A stretch of DNA of 43,917 nucleotides. Source: Pirellulales bacterium (GTDB lineage: Bacteria; Planctomycetota; Planctomycetia; Pirellulales; Lacipirellulaceae). Positions 1-7,839 of this stretch are shown in pieces. Within the stretch, counting starts at the first letter, position 1. Every line of letters starts with the position of its first letter. The notes under the pieces were generated by a model. The model worked only from the letters and a program-made list of their open reading frames with translations, was not told the origin of the DNA and ran no database searches. Made by a program: the position numbers and the translations under genes. The stretch lies in contig JADZFK010000147.1 in the NCBI GenBank assembly GCA_020849945.1, positions 1 to 43,917 of the forward strand, in the 5' to 3' direction.

Positions 1-3000
1 CCCCGACGACCAAACCGCCCCATCGGGCCGCCCGGCGCTACGCTCGGATCCGAACCCGTGCCCAACTGCTGGGCAAGTACCGAACGGCTGATGATCTCTT
101 GCCGCTTCACGGCACCGGCGATCTGCGCCGCTTCGATCGGTTCGGCGCGTCGCCCCTGATCCAGATTGAATACGACCATCGCGTCCTTGTCATCCACGGC
201 AATTTGTTGCCGCTCGTGCTGCACCTGGCCCGACCGCATGTGCGTGTAAACATCCACGGTTACTTTTCCGGCGGCCACTTCGCCCCACACGCGGCGGATA
301 CGAACTCGGTACGTGCCGGCAAAACCCTTCGGGCAAACGTAAACTTCGTTGGCCTCTTCGTTCAAGTTATCCTTCGTCGCAAAGTCGTCGCCCAGCTTCA
401 CGCCGCCGCCCGGCGTCCGCGGTTCGGCCAACGAGCAGATCGAACCCGTGGGTTCCTCAACCGAAACATCGATATCGGCTTGCCCCGTCCACGAAACGCG
501 AACGAAGCAATCGCGAACGACGGCCTCCTGCAATTCCTTCAGAAACGCTTCGCGTTCCGCATCGCGCCCTTCGCTCGCCATCCGTTCGAGTGTCGCCTTG
601 GCAACACGCGAGGCCGTTCGTTCAATTTCGGACATCTCGGTCGGCCAGGCCTGGCTCAAAATTCCCACGGTTGCCCATCGCACGCCACTCAGATCGCCGG
701 CCTCCTCGGCACATCGCAGGCCGAAGGCGTACGCTTCAGCCCGAAGCGGCTCCACCTTGGCCACCTGTTGGCAAACCAGCATCGCCCGACGCGATAGCCC
801 CAACCGCGACAGATACTGCGCGATGTACATCATTTCGTCGGCCGATGTGCTGAAATCGGCGGCCGACATGACGGCCCGCTCGATCTGTGCTTTCGAATCT
901 CCGTTGAGCTCCATGGCGATGCCGAGCGATTCGTACATCCACGATTGCGGCTGCCCGTTGCGCAGCGCGCCGTGGATCAAGGCAACGGCATCGGCGTACT
1001 TCTTCTCGCCCATGAGTTGCCGGACGGCCTGCCGCACGGCGGCCTGATCGGCTCGCGCTTGGCGGAAGAACGTGTTCCAGTACTCGGTGGGGTTTGCGTG
1101 GGCTTGGGCCAGATCGATGGGCTGGCCCACCGTGGCGTTCGCGCGCGGGGTACCGTGAATCGCAGGCGCGGTGCGATTGGCGGGCGCATCCTCGGGCACG
1201 CTGAAGAAGCCGCCACCGCCGCCACCCAAGCCGCCGCCACCACCGCCGAAACCGCCGCCACCGCCGCCAAAACCACCGCCGCCGCCGCCAAAACCGCCGC
1301 CGCCACTCATGCCACCACCGCCGCCGCCCATCATGCCGCCGCCCATGCCGCCGCCGCCAAGCTGCGTGGCATCAATCGGCAACACCAGGTCGGCCACCGG
1401 GTAAACCTTGACGACCAGATTCTCTTCCGCGCGCTGTGGCGTGGTAATCATCAACACTTCATCTTGAACGAGGTACGTGAGTTGCAGATTCTTTAGCATG
1501 AGCCGCAACGCCGAACGCAGCGATACGTTGTGCAGGTTGACCGTCACGGGCTCATCCGAACCAACGCCCGCCTCATCGAGCGCGGGGTGATCGATCTGGA
1601 TCGGAATCCCATAGTCTTCGCTCAGCCTCGTCACCACATCATTGAGCGGCGTGTCCGTAAAATCGAGACCCGAACTCTCGAGCGGCGAACGGAGCGCCTT
1701 CTCGATCCGCTGCTCCGCCTCGCCCGTCGCCTTCAGGTCCATCGAGCCGTAGCGATCCTTGCGGCGATTCGACAGTTCCTCCCACACCGGCGCCGCCGGG
1801 TAAACAATCGGTGGATCATCCGGGAACGGCACCGATGACTTCTCCACCTCGTAGAGCGTGTTGAAGTAATTCGTCCAACGTGCGGCTCGCGTCACTTGCA
1901 TCAGGTAATCGTTGCGACGCAGTTCACTGGAAACAAGCGCCCCAACCGGTGTAACACCGTGCGGATCGACCTCCTTGATCGTGGTCGCCACCTCCAGCGC
2001 CTCATCGAATCGATTCTCATCCACCAGCGATGCAAAGCGATCCACCAACTGCTTTTCCTTTTCGCGGCTTCGCGCCATACGGTCGGTAAGTAATCGCCGC
2101 TCGCGGGCGGCCGCCAGCTCTTCCTCCTGCTCGGCGTCCAATTCGTCTTTGATGACGGCTTGATGCTGCGCCTCGCGGAGCGCGGCGGAAACCTTGTCCA
2201 CCAGTTGTGCGCGTACATCCGGCGCCAACTCCGGCGCTCGCTCCACGTTCTGCAACGTTAACTTCAAGTTTTGGATCGCGGTTTGCGGATCGTTGCCCAT
2301 CAACTTACGCGCATCGACCACGGCATTCTCCACCTCGCGGCGAAGCATCTGGCCAAACACGCGACGCTGCTGCTCGACTTCGTCCAGCAGCGCGCCCTGC
2401 CCTGCAAACTGATCGGTAATCGCACCTTCCGCTGGCGGACCCGCCGGCGGCGCGGCAGGAACCGCGGCACCAGGCGCGGCGGCTTGCGGAGCCAACACCG
2501 TGTGCTCGCGTACCAGGCTCAGGTCGTCGCCCGTCGCCCCGCCCGGTGCGGCGGCTTGCGGCGGTGTAGCTTGCGGCGGTGAGACATTCGCAGGAGCGGC
2601 TTGCGGCGGAACCGCCGTGGCTTGCGCTACCGGCTTTGCTTGCGTCCGTTTCTTCTCGATCACGCGCTCTACGGTCTTCGCTTTGATGTTGCCCGGATCG
2701 CGGGCCAAAATCGCTTGGACCGCGACTTGGGCGGCACCCACATCGCCGGTCGCCACAGCGCGCTCGGCCAGGTCGGTCAGGCCATCGAGGCCCGCTTGCG
2801 CCATACGCCCTGTTTCCGCCAGGCCCTCCGTTCCAACGCTCGGCAGCGAGATGCCGTTATCGGCCTTGGCCAAATTCACCACCTGGGGCAAGTACGCGTA
2901 GTTCGCGCCGCCATCGCTCGGTGTGGCTTCAAATGCAATCTCCTGGGCCTTCCCCTCGGCCGTGAAACTCGCCGTTAGGGCGAGTGGCTTATCGATCGAC

Positions 3001-3947
3001 TCGGCCGCTACGCCCACGACGATCGTATCGCGATCCGATCGGAGCGGTGGCATCGTGGTGGGATACACTTCGCCCAAAGCGGTCGGCCAAGTCACTTCCG
3101 TTGGCCAATAAACCCGGGCATGCGCCCATTCCGCCATCCGCGCGCCAACCTCGGCACCACGCCGAAGGTTTTCTTCCCGCGCACGTTCGGCCGATATCTT
3201 TTCCACTTCATCCGCCACGCTTAGCGGTTCGGCAACGTACAAGTTTCCGCCCGTTTGGTTCGCAAGGGCGGCCAACAACTGGCCATCGATTTGCGGGCCA
3301 ATCGCATAGCTGCTCACCGATACATGCGACTTCGCCAATTCGCCCACCAACGCCGCAAACGACTTGCCACCCAGCAAGTTCGCGCTGCTGCGGCCATCGC
3401 CAATGTAAAGCAACACGCGGCCTTCCGGGCGGGCCGTATCGAACCGAGCCACCGCCGCGCGAAGCACGCCTTCCATATCGGTCGAGCCAAGCGGCGATTC
3501 GCCACGCAACGACTCAACCGCCGCTTGCAATTCGGAACTTCCCGCCGACACAAACTCGGCCGTCATGGGCCGTGCGTCGAGATCGACCGCCAGAATCTGC
3601 ACACGATCCTTGGCGCCCAACTTGGTCAGGCACGCTTCGAGCGCGCTCAAAGCCGTCTCGCGATACGCGCCGGTTTGGCTCGCCGAGGTGTCGAAGAGAA
3701 TCACCACATCGCGCTCGGCAACTTCCGCCTTGCCACCAGGCGGCGAAATGCTCAACGCAAAAAAGGTCTCGCCCGATTCGCCCGCTACGGTCTTTAGCTC
3801 CGCGACCGGGCCCGCCCCTTCCGCGGCCACCGCTTCGGCAGCAGAAAAACAAGCGGCCAGGCCAAACGCAATCAACAGCGTGTGCGCGATCCTGGCTCCG
3901 CCGACAAGACTCGAAAACATGCCTCTACTCCGATGAACCATCGACAT
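1..3947 (-). CDS. Secreted VWA / STN-domain protein with Gly-rich tract (3' end outside window)
   Basis: The minus strand stays open for 1315 codons from ATG 3947 to the window edge, so the C-terminus is missing. The N-terminus (basic MSMVHRSRG, then a hydrophobic stretch to about residue 40) is a signal peptide, so the protein is exported. A von Willebrand A domain covers about residues 80-255, with an intact MIDAS (D86-T-S88-A-S90, then a GSTD and an IGDGRS motif). A Pro/Ala/Gln-rich linker lies near 430-510 and a charged helical region follows. A secretin/TonB short N-terminal (STN-like) domain sits near 758-834, ending VLMITTP. A tract made almost wholly of Gly blocks spans about 859-916, followed by a TPR-like helical part and a beta-rich region (VSWTGQADIDVSVEEP, about 1146). 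Large proteins of this mosaic are typical of planctomycetes; their partners are unknown. GGAG lies 8 bases before ATG 3947; ATG 3920 is an alternative start. Plus-strand ORFs here are shadows. Confidence 0.85.
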   Translation of the reverse strand, partial: MSMVHRSRGMFSSLVGGARIAHTLLIAFGLAACFSAAEAVAAEGAGPVAELKTVAGESGETFFALSISPPGGKAEVAERDVVILFDTSASQTGAYRETALSALEACLTKLGAKDRVQILAVDLDARPMTAEFVSAGSSELQAAVESLRGESPLGSTDMEGVLRAAVARFDTARPEGRVLLYIGDGRSSANLLGGKSFAALVGELAKSHVSVSSYAIGPQIDGQLLAALANQTGGNLYVAEPLSVADEVEKISAERAREENLRRGAEVGARMAEWAHARVYWPTEVTWPTALGEVYPTTMPPLRSDRDTIVVGVAAESIDKPLALTASFTAEGKAQEIAFEATPSDGGANYAYLPQVVNLAKADNGISLPSVGTEGLAETGRMAQAGLDGLTDLAERAVATGDVGAAQVAVQAILARDPGNIKAKTVERVIEKKRTQAKPVAQATAVPPQAAPANVSPPQATPPQAAAPGGATGDDLSLVREHTVLAPQAAAPGAAVPAAPPAGPPAEGAITDQFAGQGALLDEVEQQRRVFGQMLRREVENAVVDARKLMGNDPQTAIQNLKLTLQNVERAPELAPDVRAQLVDKVSAALREAQHQAVIKDELDAEQEEELAAARERRLLTDRMARSREKEKQLVDRFASLVDENRFDEALEVATTIKEVDPHGVTPVGALVSSELRRNDYLMQVTRAARWTNYFNTLYEVEKSSVPFPDDPPIVYPAAPVWEELSNRRKDRYGSMDLKATGEAEQRIEKALRSPLESSGLDFTDTPLNDVVTRLSEDYGIPIQIDHPALDEAGVGSDEPVTVNLHNVSLRSALRLMLKNLQLTYLVQDEVLMITTPQRAEENLVVKVYPVADLVLPIDATQLGGGGMGGGMMGGGGGGMSGGGGFGGGGGGFGGGGGGFGGGGGGLGGGGGGFFSVPEDAPANRTAPAIHGTPRANATVGQPIDLAQAHANPTEYWNTFFRQARADQAAVRQAVRQLMGEKKYADAVALIHGALRNGQPQSWMYESLGIAMELNGDSKAQIERAVMSAADFSTSADEMMYIAQYLSRLGLSRRAMLVCQQVAKVEPLRAEAYAFGLRCAEEAGDLSGVRWATVGILSQAWPTEMSEIERTASRVAKATLERMASEGRDAEREAFLKELQEAVVRDCFVRVSWTGQADIDVSVEEPTGSICSLAEPRTPGGGVKLGDDFATKDNLNEEANEVYVCPKGFAGTYRVRIRRVWGEVAAGKVTVDVYTHMRSGQVQHERQQIAVDDKDAMVVFNLDQGRRAEPIEAAQIAGAVKRQEIISRSVLAQQLGTGSDPSVAPGGPMGRFGRR

Positions 3948-4469
3948 GGTGATGCTCCGCAAGTGCGACGATAAGCGTGGCGCTCGTTGCTCCGGAAGCG
4001 AGGCCACTGGGTGCGTTCAAACTAGGTTCGGGTCGATATCGTGGTGGGCTACGATGCCAAACGGCGGGCGCGCAACGCGCCTGCCCGAAAACAGCCGCCT
4101 AGCCAAAAACAAACTCTCGGAACGTGGGGCGGCCCGCTAATGCCAAGCCGCATAACCACTTAACTTTCAGTGTATTCAGGTCGGCCGCCAAACGCCAATA
4201 GTTTTCCCAGCTTTCCCGCCCTCCCTAACACGTCCCAACCTCATGCCCGGGGCCGCTTTGTAGCAGTTTTCCCAGTCTTGCCGGGCCAGTTCCCCCAATC
4301 CAGGGGAAACGCCCCAGGGCTCCCTATGGCGTGGATTCCAACCCAAGTATCCGCTTTCACCCCAAAATCCCGTCCTCAACAGGCCACTCAACAGGCCACA
4401 CACCTGTTCGCAACACAGGATTCAATTTCTTCCCCCGGCAACCCCGTTACGGGGCAAAGCATGTGCGAG
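3948..4469. other. Intergenic spacer upstream of the VWA gene
   Basis: No convincing gene is visible. The stretch should hold the promoter of the minus-strand VWA gene. Two related short strings, around 4199-4216 (ATAGTTTTCCCAGCTTTCCC) and 4261-4279 (TAGCAGTTTTCCCAGTCTTG), look like a degenerate duplication. The short ORFs here have no family resemblance and no ribosome binding sites. Confidence 0.5.
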
Positions 4470-4699
4470 GAGAAGAATTGATCATTGCAAATTGGTCATT
4501 TGAAATTTGGTCATTTCTGAAATGGTCCATGACAAATGACCAATTTGCAATGACCAATTTCTTCTCCGTGTCTCCGTGCTTTGTATGGATCTAGCCGAGC
4601 CGTATCGGCTCGGCCAACTGGCATGGGTTCCCACACCCGGTCGTCCGGCCCAGAGGGCCTGGCTATAAAGAATCAACACAGCCGCTCCGTGGTGAGAAA
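4470..4699. repeat. Dispersed repeat R1, copy a (long hairpin plus conserved tail)
   Basis: Bases 4470-4566 form one long imperfect hairpin. The left arm begins GAGAAGAATTGATCATTGC, the right arm ends GCAATGACCAATTTCTTCTC, and the apex is TCATTTCTGAAATG. The tail to 4699 includes AGCCGAGCCGTATCGGCTCGG and ends CCGCTCCGTGGTGAGAAA. Both hairpin core and tail recur at 5940-6176. The core alone recurs in diverged form at 10050-10170, 13731-13828 and 42939-43103. The element is non-coding. Confidence 0.85.
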
Positions 4700-4838
4700 C
4701 CCGGGCTAGATTCCGTGCCCTTATTGTAAGAATCGCAAAACCTCACAATTCTTCCATTGCCGTAAGCCTAGGATGCAGGGTAATTTAAGGGTGTTGGAAC
4801 GAGCTCCTATCAAGCCAATTCAGCTTTCGCGTTAGGCT

Positions 4839-4861
4839 CGAAAAAAAGCTATATTTTTTCG
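4839..4861. promoter_or_regulatory. AT-rich palindrome upstream of the DUF6941-hicBA operon
   Basis: CGAAAAAA (4839-4846) and TTTTTTCG (4854-4861) form a perfect 8-bp inverted repeat around AGCTATA. It lies about 50 bases before the first gene of a toxin-antitoxin operon. HicB-type antitoxins usually repress their own operon, so this could be an operator. That role is inference, because this HicB shows no obvious DNA-binding domain. Confidence 0.35.
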
Positions 4862-4908
4862 TCGGGGCTTCCTAAACTAAATGAAGTGCTCCGAGGAAGC
4901 AGTAGTAA

Positions 4909-5388
4909 GTGAAGCCCATTCTTCAAGCACTATTGATGGCGGATCATGTCTACGTCGATGCCGCGACGAAGAAGAAGATCGTTGTCGGTATCTTCCACCG
5001 GATGACGTTCGCAACAAAACGCGAGGGCTTGGAAGCGCCCAATGCAGATGGTACCCGACAGATTCAAGTTCCACTCAGCGGGCACCTCTCTGGTTCTCCA
5101 TTTTGTTATGTAAGCCTCACCGAGGTGCGAGGCAAGCAACCGTTTACGCTTCGCTTCGTGCATCTCGATGAGGACCGAGCCCTATTTCAGACAACATTTG
5201 AGGTAGAGTGCAACAATCCGCTTGAAACCATCGAAGCGGTATTCCCGCTCCCCTATCTGCCCGTCAAAGGCCCCGGCCATTACGCGCTAGAATTACTTTG
5301 GGGCATGGAGCCGCTTGGTTGCCATCGGATCGTCGCAGTTGAGGGACCGCAAAGAACGGGTGAGCAACCCCCGAATTCTGGAGTTTAG
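4909..5388 (+). CDS. DUF6941-like conserved protein (hypothetical)
   Basis: This 159-residue cytoplasmic protein starts at GTG 4909, with GAGGAA about 10 bases upstream. It has no signal peptide or membrane segment. The N-terminus (ALLMADHVYVDAATKKKIV, then VGIFHRM) and the beta-rich body with RFVHLDEDRALFQTTFEVE resemble the DUF6941 family, which is common in planctomycetes and has no known function. It is the first gene of a tight operon: its TAG at 5386-5388 is followed three bases later by the ATG of hicB. Such tight linkage to a toxin-antitoxin pair may mean shared regulation or a third component. The family call rests on remembered pattern and is moderately sure; the gene itself is secure. 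Confidence 0.7.
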   Translation: MKPILQALLMADHVYVDAATKKKIVVGIFHRMTFATKREGLEAPNADGTRQIQVPLSGHLSGSPFCYVSLTEVRGKQPFTLRFVHLDEDRALFQTTFEVECNNPLETIEAVFPLPYLPVKGPGHYALELLWGMEPLGCHRIVAVEGPQRTGEQPPNSGV

Positions 5389-5391
5389 GCC

Positions 5392-5703
5392 ATGATCCGC
5401 GAAGAACGGTTTGGATCTGAAGTGGCTATTCCCGTTTATCATTGGGAACCGTTGAGCGAACGCGCTTACGAGTGTCGCGTGCTGATCCGCCCTGAACCGG
5501 AAGGCGGATTCTCCGCATTCGCTTTGCGCCTGCCGGGCGTGGCCAGTCAAGGCGAGACCGAAGCCGAAGCCTTGGTCAACATTGCCGATGCGTTTGAGGC
5601 CGCTTTGCAATGCTACCTAGAATCCGGCGATATTCCGTGGAAAGACGCTGTTGTCGATCGCACAGCCGGTTGCATGGAACGCTGGATTCTGGTGAATGTT
5701 TGA
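5392..5703 (+). CDS. hicB: HicB-family antitoxin
   Basis: This 103-residue protein has the HicB fold pattern: a strand with YECRVLIRPEPEGGFSAFA, then LPGVASQGETEAEALVNIADAFEAAL and a short tail. HicB antitoxins bind and block the HicA ribonuclease. The usual C-terminal DNA-binding domain (HTH or ribbon-helix-helix) is not visible after the partly degenerate RNase-H-like core, so autoregulation may depend on another factor. The stop codon overlaps the hicA start by 8 bases. Antitoxin-before-toxin order is the reverse of the classical hicAB arrangement but occurs in many HicBA loci. Confidence 0.85.
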   Translation: MIREERFGSEVAIPVYHWEPLSERAYECRVLIRPEPEGGFSAFALRLPGVASQGETEAEALVNIADAFEAALQCYLESGDIPWKDAVVDRTAGCMERWILVNV

Positions 5704-5932
5704 ACTGCCGGCAATTACTGGCAAACAGGCCATCAAGGCATTCGAGGCCGATGGTTGGTATGTGGCAAGGGTTTCTAAGTCCAGCCACCATGTCATGAAG
5801 AAGGACGGTCGCGTCCATCTCTTGACCATCCCCGTACACGGGAACAAGAATCTTAAGGCGGGCCTACTCCGCGCGCAGATTCGGCTTGCCGAACTTACCG
5901 TCGAGCAGTTCGTTAAATTGCTAGTGCTTTGA
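5696..5932 (+). CDS. hicA: HicA-family mRNA interferase toxin
   Basis: The 78-residue product is a textbook small HicA/YcfA toxin with a double-stranded-RNA-binding-like fold. It has ITGKQAIKAFEADGW at the N-terminus, the catalytic histidine motif SSHHVMKK (H31/H32), then TIPVHGNKNLKAGLLR. HicA cleaves mRNA and arrests growth when HicB is lost. ATG 5696 lies inside the hicB 3' end, which implies translational coupling. The gene is followed eight bases later by heptamer repeats and a dispersed repeat copy. The reading frame is intact. Confidence 0.9.
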   Translation: MFELPAITGKQAIKAFEADGWYVARVSKSSHHVMKKDGRVHLLTIPVHGNKNLKAGLLRAQIRLAELTVEQFVKLLVL

Positions 5933-5939
5933 CAGCTTG

Positions 5940-6176
5940 TCATTTCTCATTTCTCATTTCTCATTTCTCATTTCTGAAATGACCATTTTCAAGTGACCAA
6001 TTTGCAATGACCAAGACTTCTCCATGACCAATCTGCTCCCTCCGTGTCTCCGTGCCTTGTATGTAGATAGCCGAGCCGTATCGGCTCGGCGAACTGGCAT
6101 GGGTTCCTACACCCGGTCGTGCGGCCCAGAGGGCCGGGCTATAAAGAATCAACACAGCCGCTCTGTGGTGAAAATA
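5940..6176. repeat. Dispersed repeat R1, copy b, with TCATTTC heptamer array
   Basis: Five exact tandem TCATTTC units (5940-5974) run into TGAAATGA, so the left hairpin arm seen in copy a is replaced here by heptamers. From the apex onward the sequence matches copy a: CCAATTTGCAATGACCAA, CTCCGTGTCTCCGTGC, AGCCGAGCCGTATCGGCTCGG, then AAGAATCAACACAGCCGCTC and GTGGTGAAAA. The rest of the gap to 6394 shows no gene and probably holds the htrA-like promoter. Confidence 0.85.
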
Positions 6177-6394
6177 CCGGCCAAATTGTAGGATGTTGGT
6201 CGCGGCTTCTGTATTCGGGAATGCTCGTTATTCTGTTCAGAACTTGTTCGACCGGTTGAACCGATGGCGGTCATCGGCCGTATTTGCGAACGAACGGCTT
6301 GCCGTTATCGTAGAGCAGAAGGTGGCTTATCGGCCAATCGAACCCTCCTGTTTCTGGCGGCATTTCATGCAGGCCAGCAAAATGGAATCGTACC

Positions 6395-7585
6395 ATGAGA
6401 AAACCTGTTCTTTATTGTTTGTTGAGTGCATTCGTCGGCGGATTCGTCGCGGTTTGGCTGGTGGAGAACCAGGGCGGTCTACTGGGGACAACCCCCGCCC
6501 ACGCCCAGCCGCCGGGGGACTCTGGCTTCGCGGGGCCAGCCGTTTCGGGGCCGCAGTCGTCCACCATCAGGCCTGCCGCCATTGCCCCCAACCCCGAGCT
6601 AACGCCCGAAGAGCAGGTGAACGTGCGCGTTTACGAAGGGGCAAATCGCGGCGTGGTGAATATCCTGACCCGCACGGTTAGTTACGACCGCTTCTTCATG
6701 TTGCCCACACCTGGCGAAGGGGCTGGCTCCGGTTCCGTCATCGACAAACAGGGGCATATTCTCACGAATTTTCATGTGGTCGAAGGCGCAAGCAAGGTGC
6801 TCGTCAACCTGCCCGGCGCCAAGGAACCTTACGAAGGCGAGATCGTGGGCCAGGACCCCGATAACGATGTGGCCATCCTGAAAATCAACGCGCCCGCCGA
6901 AGAGTTGTATCCGGTGCCCATCGGCCGCTCGGATAATCTCCGGGTCGGCCAGCGGGTCTTTACGCTGGGGAACCCGTTCGGCCTCGAAGGGACTCTGACC
7001 ACGGGGATCATTTCTAACTTGAATCGCACGTTGCCGAGCCGCACGGGGCACGACATGAAATCGATCATTCAAACCGACGCGGCCATGAACCCGGGCAACT
7101 CGGGCGGCCCACTGCTCGATACCGGTGGCCGGATGATCGGCATGAACGTGGCGATCGCTACCAAAACGGGTCAGAACGCGGGATTGGGCTTTGCTATTCC
7201 CGTCAATCGCATTCGCCAGATCGTGCCCCAACTCATCGCGCACGGCAAAGTGGTGCGGGCTGACATCGGCATCGTCGCCGTTAAGGAATTGGAGCACGGA
7301 CTGCAAATTGTGGAAGTCAACAAAGGCGGACCGGCCGAACGCGCCGGCCTGCAAGGTTGGAAGCTCGTTCGACGCCGCGTCGTCCGCGGGCCGCTTACCT
7401 ACGATGTCGAACGGCAGGACCCCAGCGGCGCCGATATCATCGTCGCCGTGGATCAACAACCGGTGGAATCGGCCAGCGCGTTTGTCGACAAAATCGAGGA
7501 GCATCAGCCGGGCGATCAACTCGTCCTCACCATCCTTCGCCAAGGAAAAACTTTGGAGATCACCGTTACCTTGGGTTCGAATTGA
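6395..7585 (+). CDS. HtrA/DegP-like trypsin-type serine protease with PDZ domain
   Basis: This 396-residue exported protease starts with a signal or anchor sequence (MRKPVLYCLLSAFVGGFVAV). A chymotrypsin-fold domain (about 75-285) carries the full triad: His127 (LTNFHVVEGA), Asp158 (DPDNDVAIL) and Ser236 (MNPGNSGGPLL). The IIQTDAAMNPGNSGGP block is typical of HtrA/DegP. A single C-terminal PDZ domain (about 290-390, with VNKGGPAERAGL) contains a basic insert (WKLVRRRVVRG) that is unusual. DegP has two PDZ domains, so this is closer to the DegS/HhoA layout. The family degrades or processes misfolded envelope proteins. It stands alone and is convergent with tsaD. Confidence 0.92.
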   Translation: MRKPVLYCLLSAFVGGFVAVWLVENQGGLLGTTPAHAQPPGDSGFAGPAVSGPQSSTIRPAAIAPNPELTPEEQVNVRVYEGANRGVVNILTRTVSYDRFFMLPTPGEGAGSGSVIDKQGHILTNFHVVEGASKVLVNLPGAKEPYEGEIVGQDPDNDVAILKINAPAEELYPVPIGRSDNLRVGQRVFTLGNPFGLEGTLTTGIISNLNRTLPSRTGHDMKSIIQTDAAMNPGNSGGPLLDTGGRMIGMNVAIATKTGQNAGLGFAIPVNRIRQIVPQLIAHGKVVRADIGIVAVKELEHGLQIVEVNKGGPAERAGLQGWKLVRRRVVRGPLTYDVERQDPSGADIIVAVDQQPVESASAFVDKIEEHQPGDQLVLTILRQGKTLEITVTLGSN

Positions 7586-7633
7586 ACCACGTCCTTTCAG
7601 CCAGCACGTCCTTTCGGCCAGAAGGTAAAGAGA

Positions 7634-7809
7634 TTAGCCCGCATTTCTCACAATCAAAGCCACGGAGCCACGGAGAAAACCAGTAGCAAGTACCCCTACC
7701 ACAGTAAACGGTGGAAACACCCTGTTTCGTAGCTACGGGCGACTTACCCTCTTCAAACGATCTCTTGGCTTGTGCTCCGTGTGCTCCGTGGTGAGAAATC
7801 CGGGTTAGC
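7634..7809. repeat. Dispersed repeat R3, copy a (terminal inverted repeats)
   Basis: The left end (ATTTCTCACAATC, then GCCACGGAGCCACGGAG) is the imperfect inverse of the right end (CTCCGTGTGCTCCGTGGTGAGAAAT). The interior includes CAGTAGCAAGTACCCCTACC and CGTAGCTACGGGCG. The same unit lies in opposite orientation at 39055-39248. It fills the gap between the convergent htrA-like and tsaD genes. Confidence 0.85.
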
Positions 7810-7839
7810 CAGGCGGCCAACGTTGCGACTTCCGCGAAA

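Noticed and set aside
945-1496. Plus-strand ORFs over the VWA gene, including the proline-rich ORF at 1171-1404
   Set aside because: They are shadows of the glycine-rich and helical regions on the minus strand; the minus frame has signal peptide and domain motifs throughout.
4482-4679. Pair of similar minus-strand ORFs (4482-4679 and 5961-6155) that look like paralogues
   Set aside because: Both lie inside repeat R1 copies a and b, so similarity comes from the non-coding repeat; no ribosome binding site or protein-like conservation.
5940-5974. Possible CRISPR or larger tandem array
   Set aside because: Units are 7 bases with no spacers.
6599-7543. 314-codon minus-strand ORF
   Set aside because: Opposite the HtrA-like protease, whose catalytic triad and signal peptide are intact.
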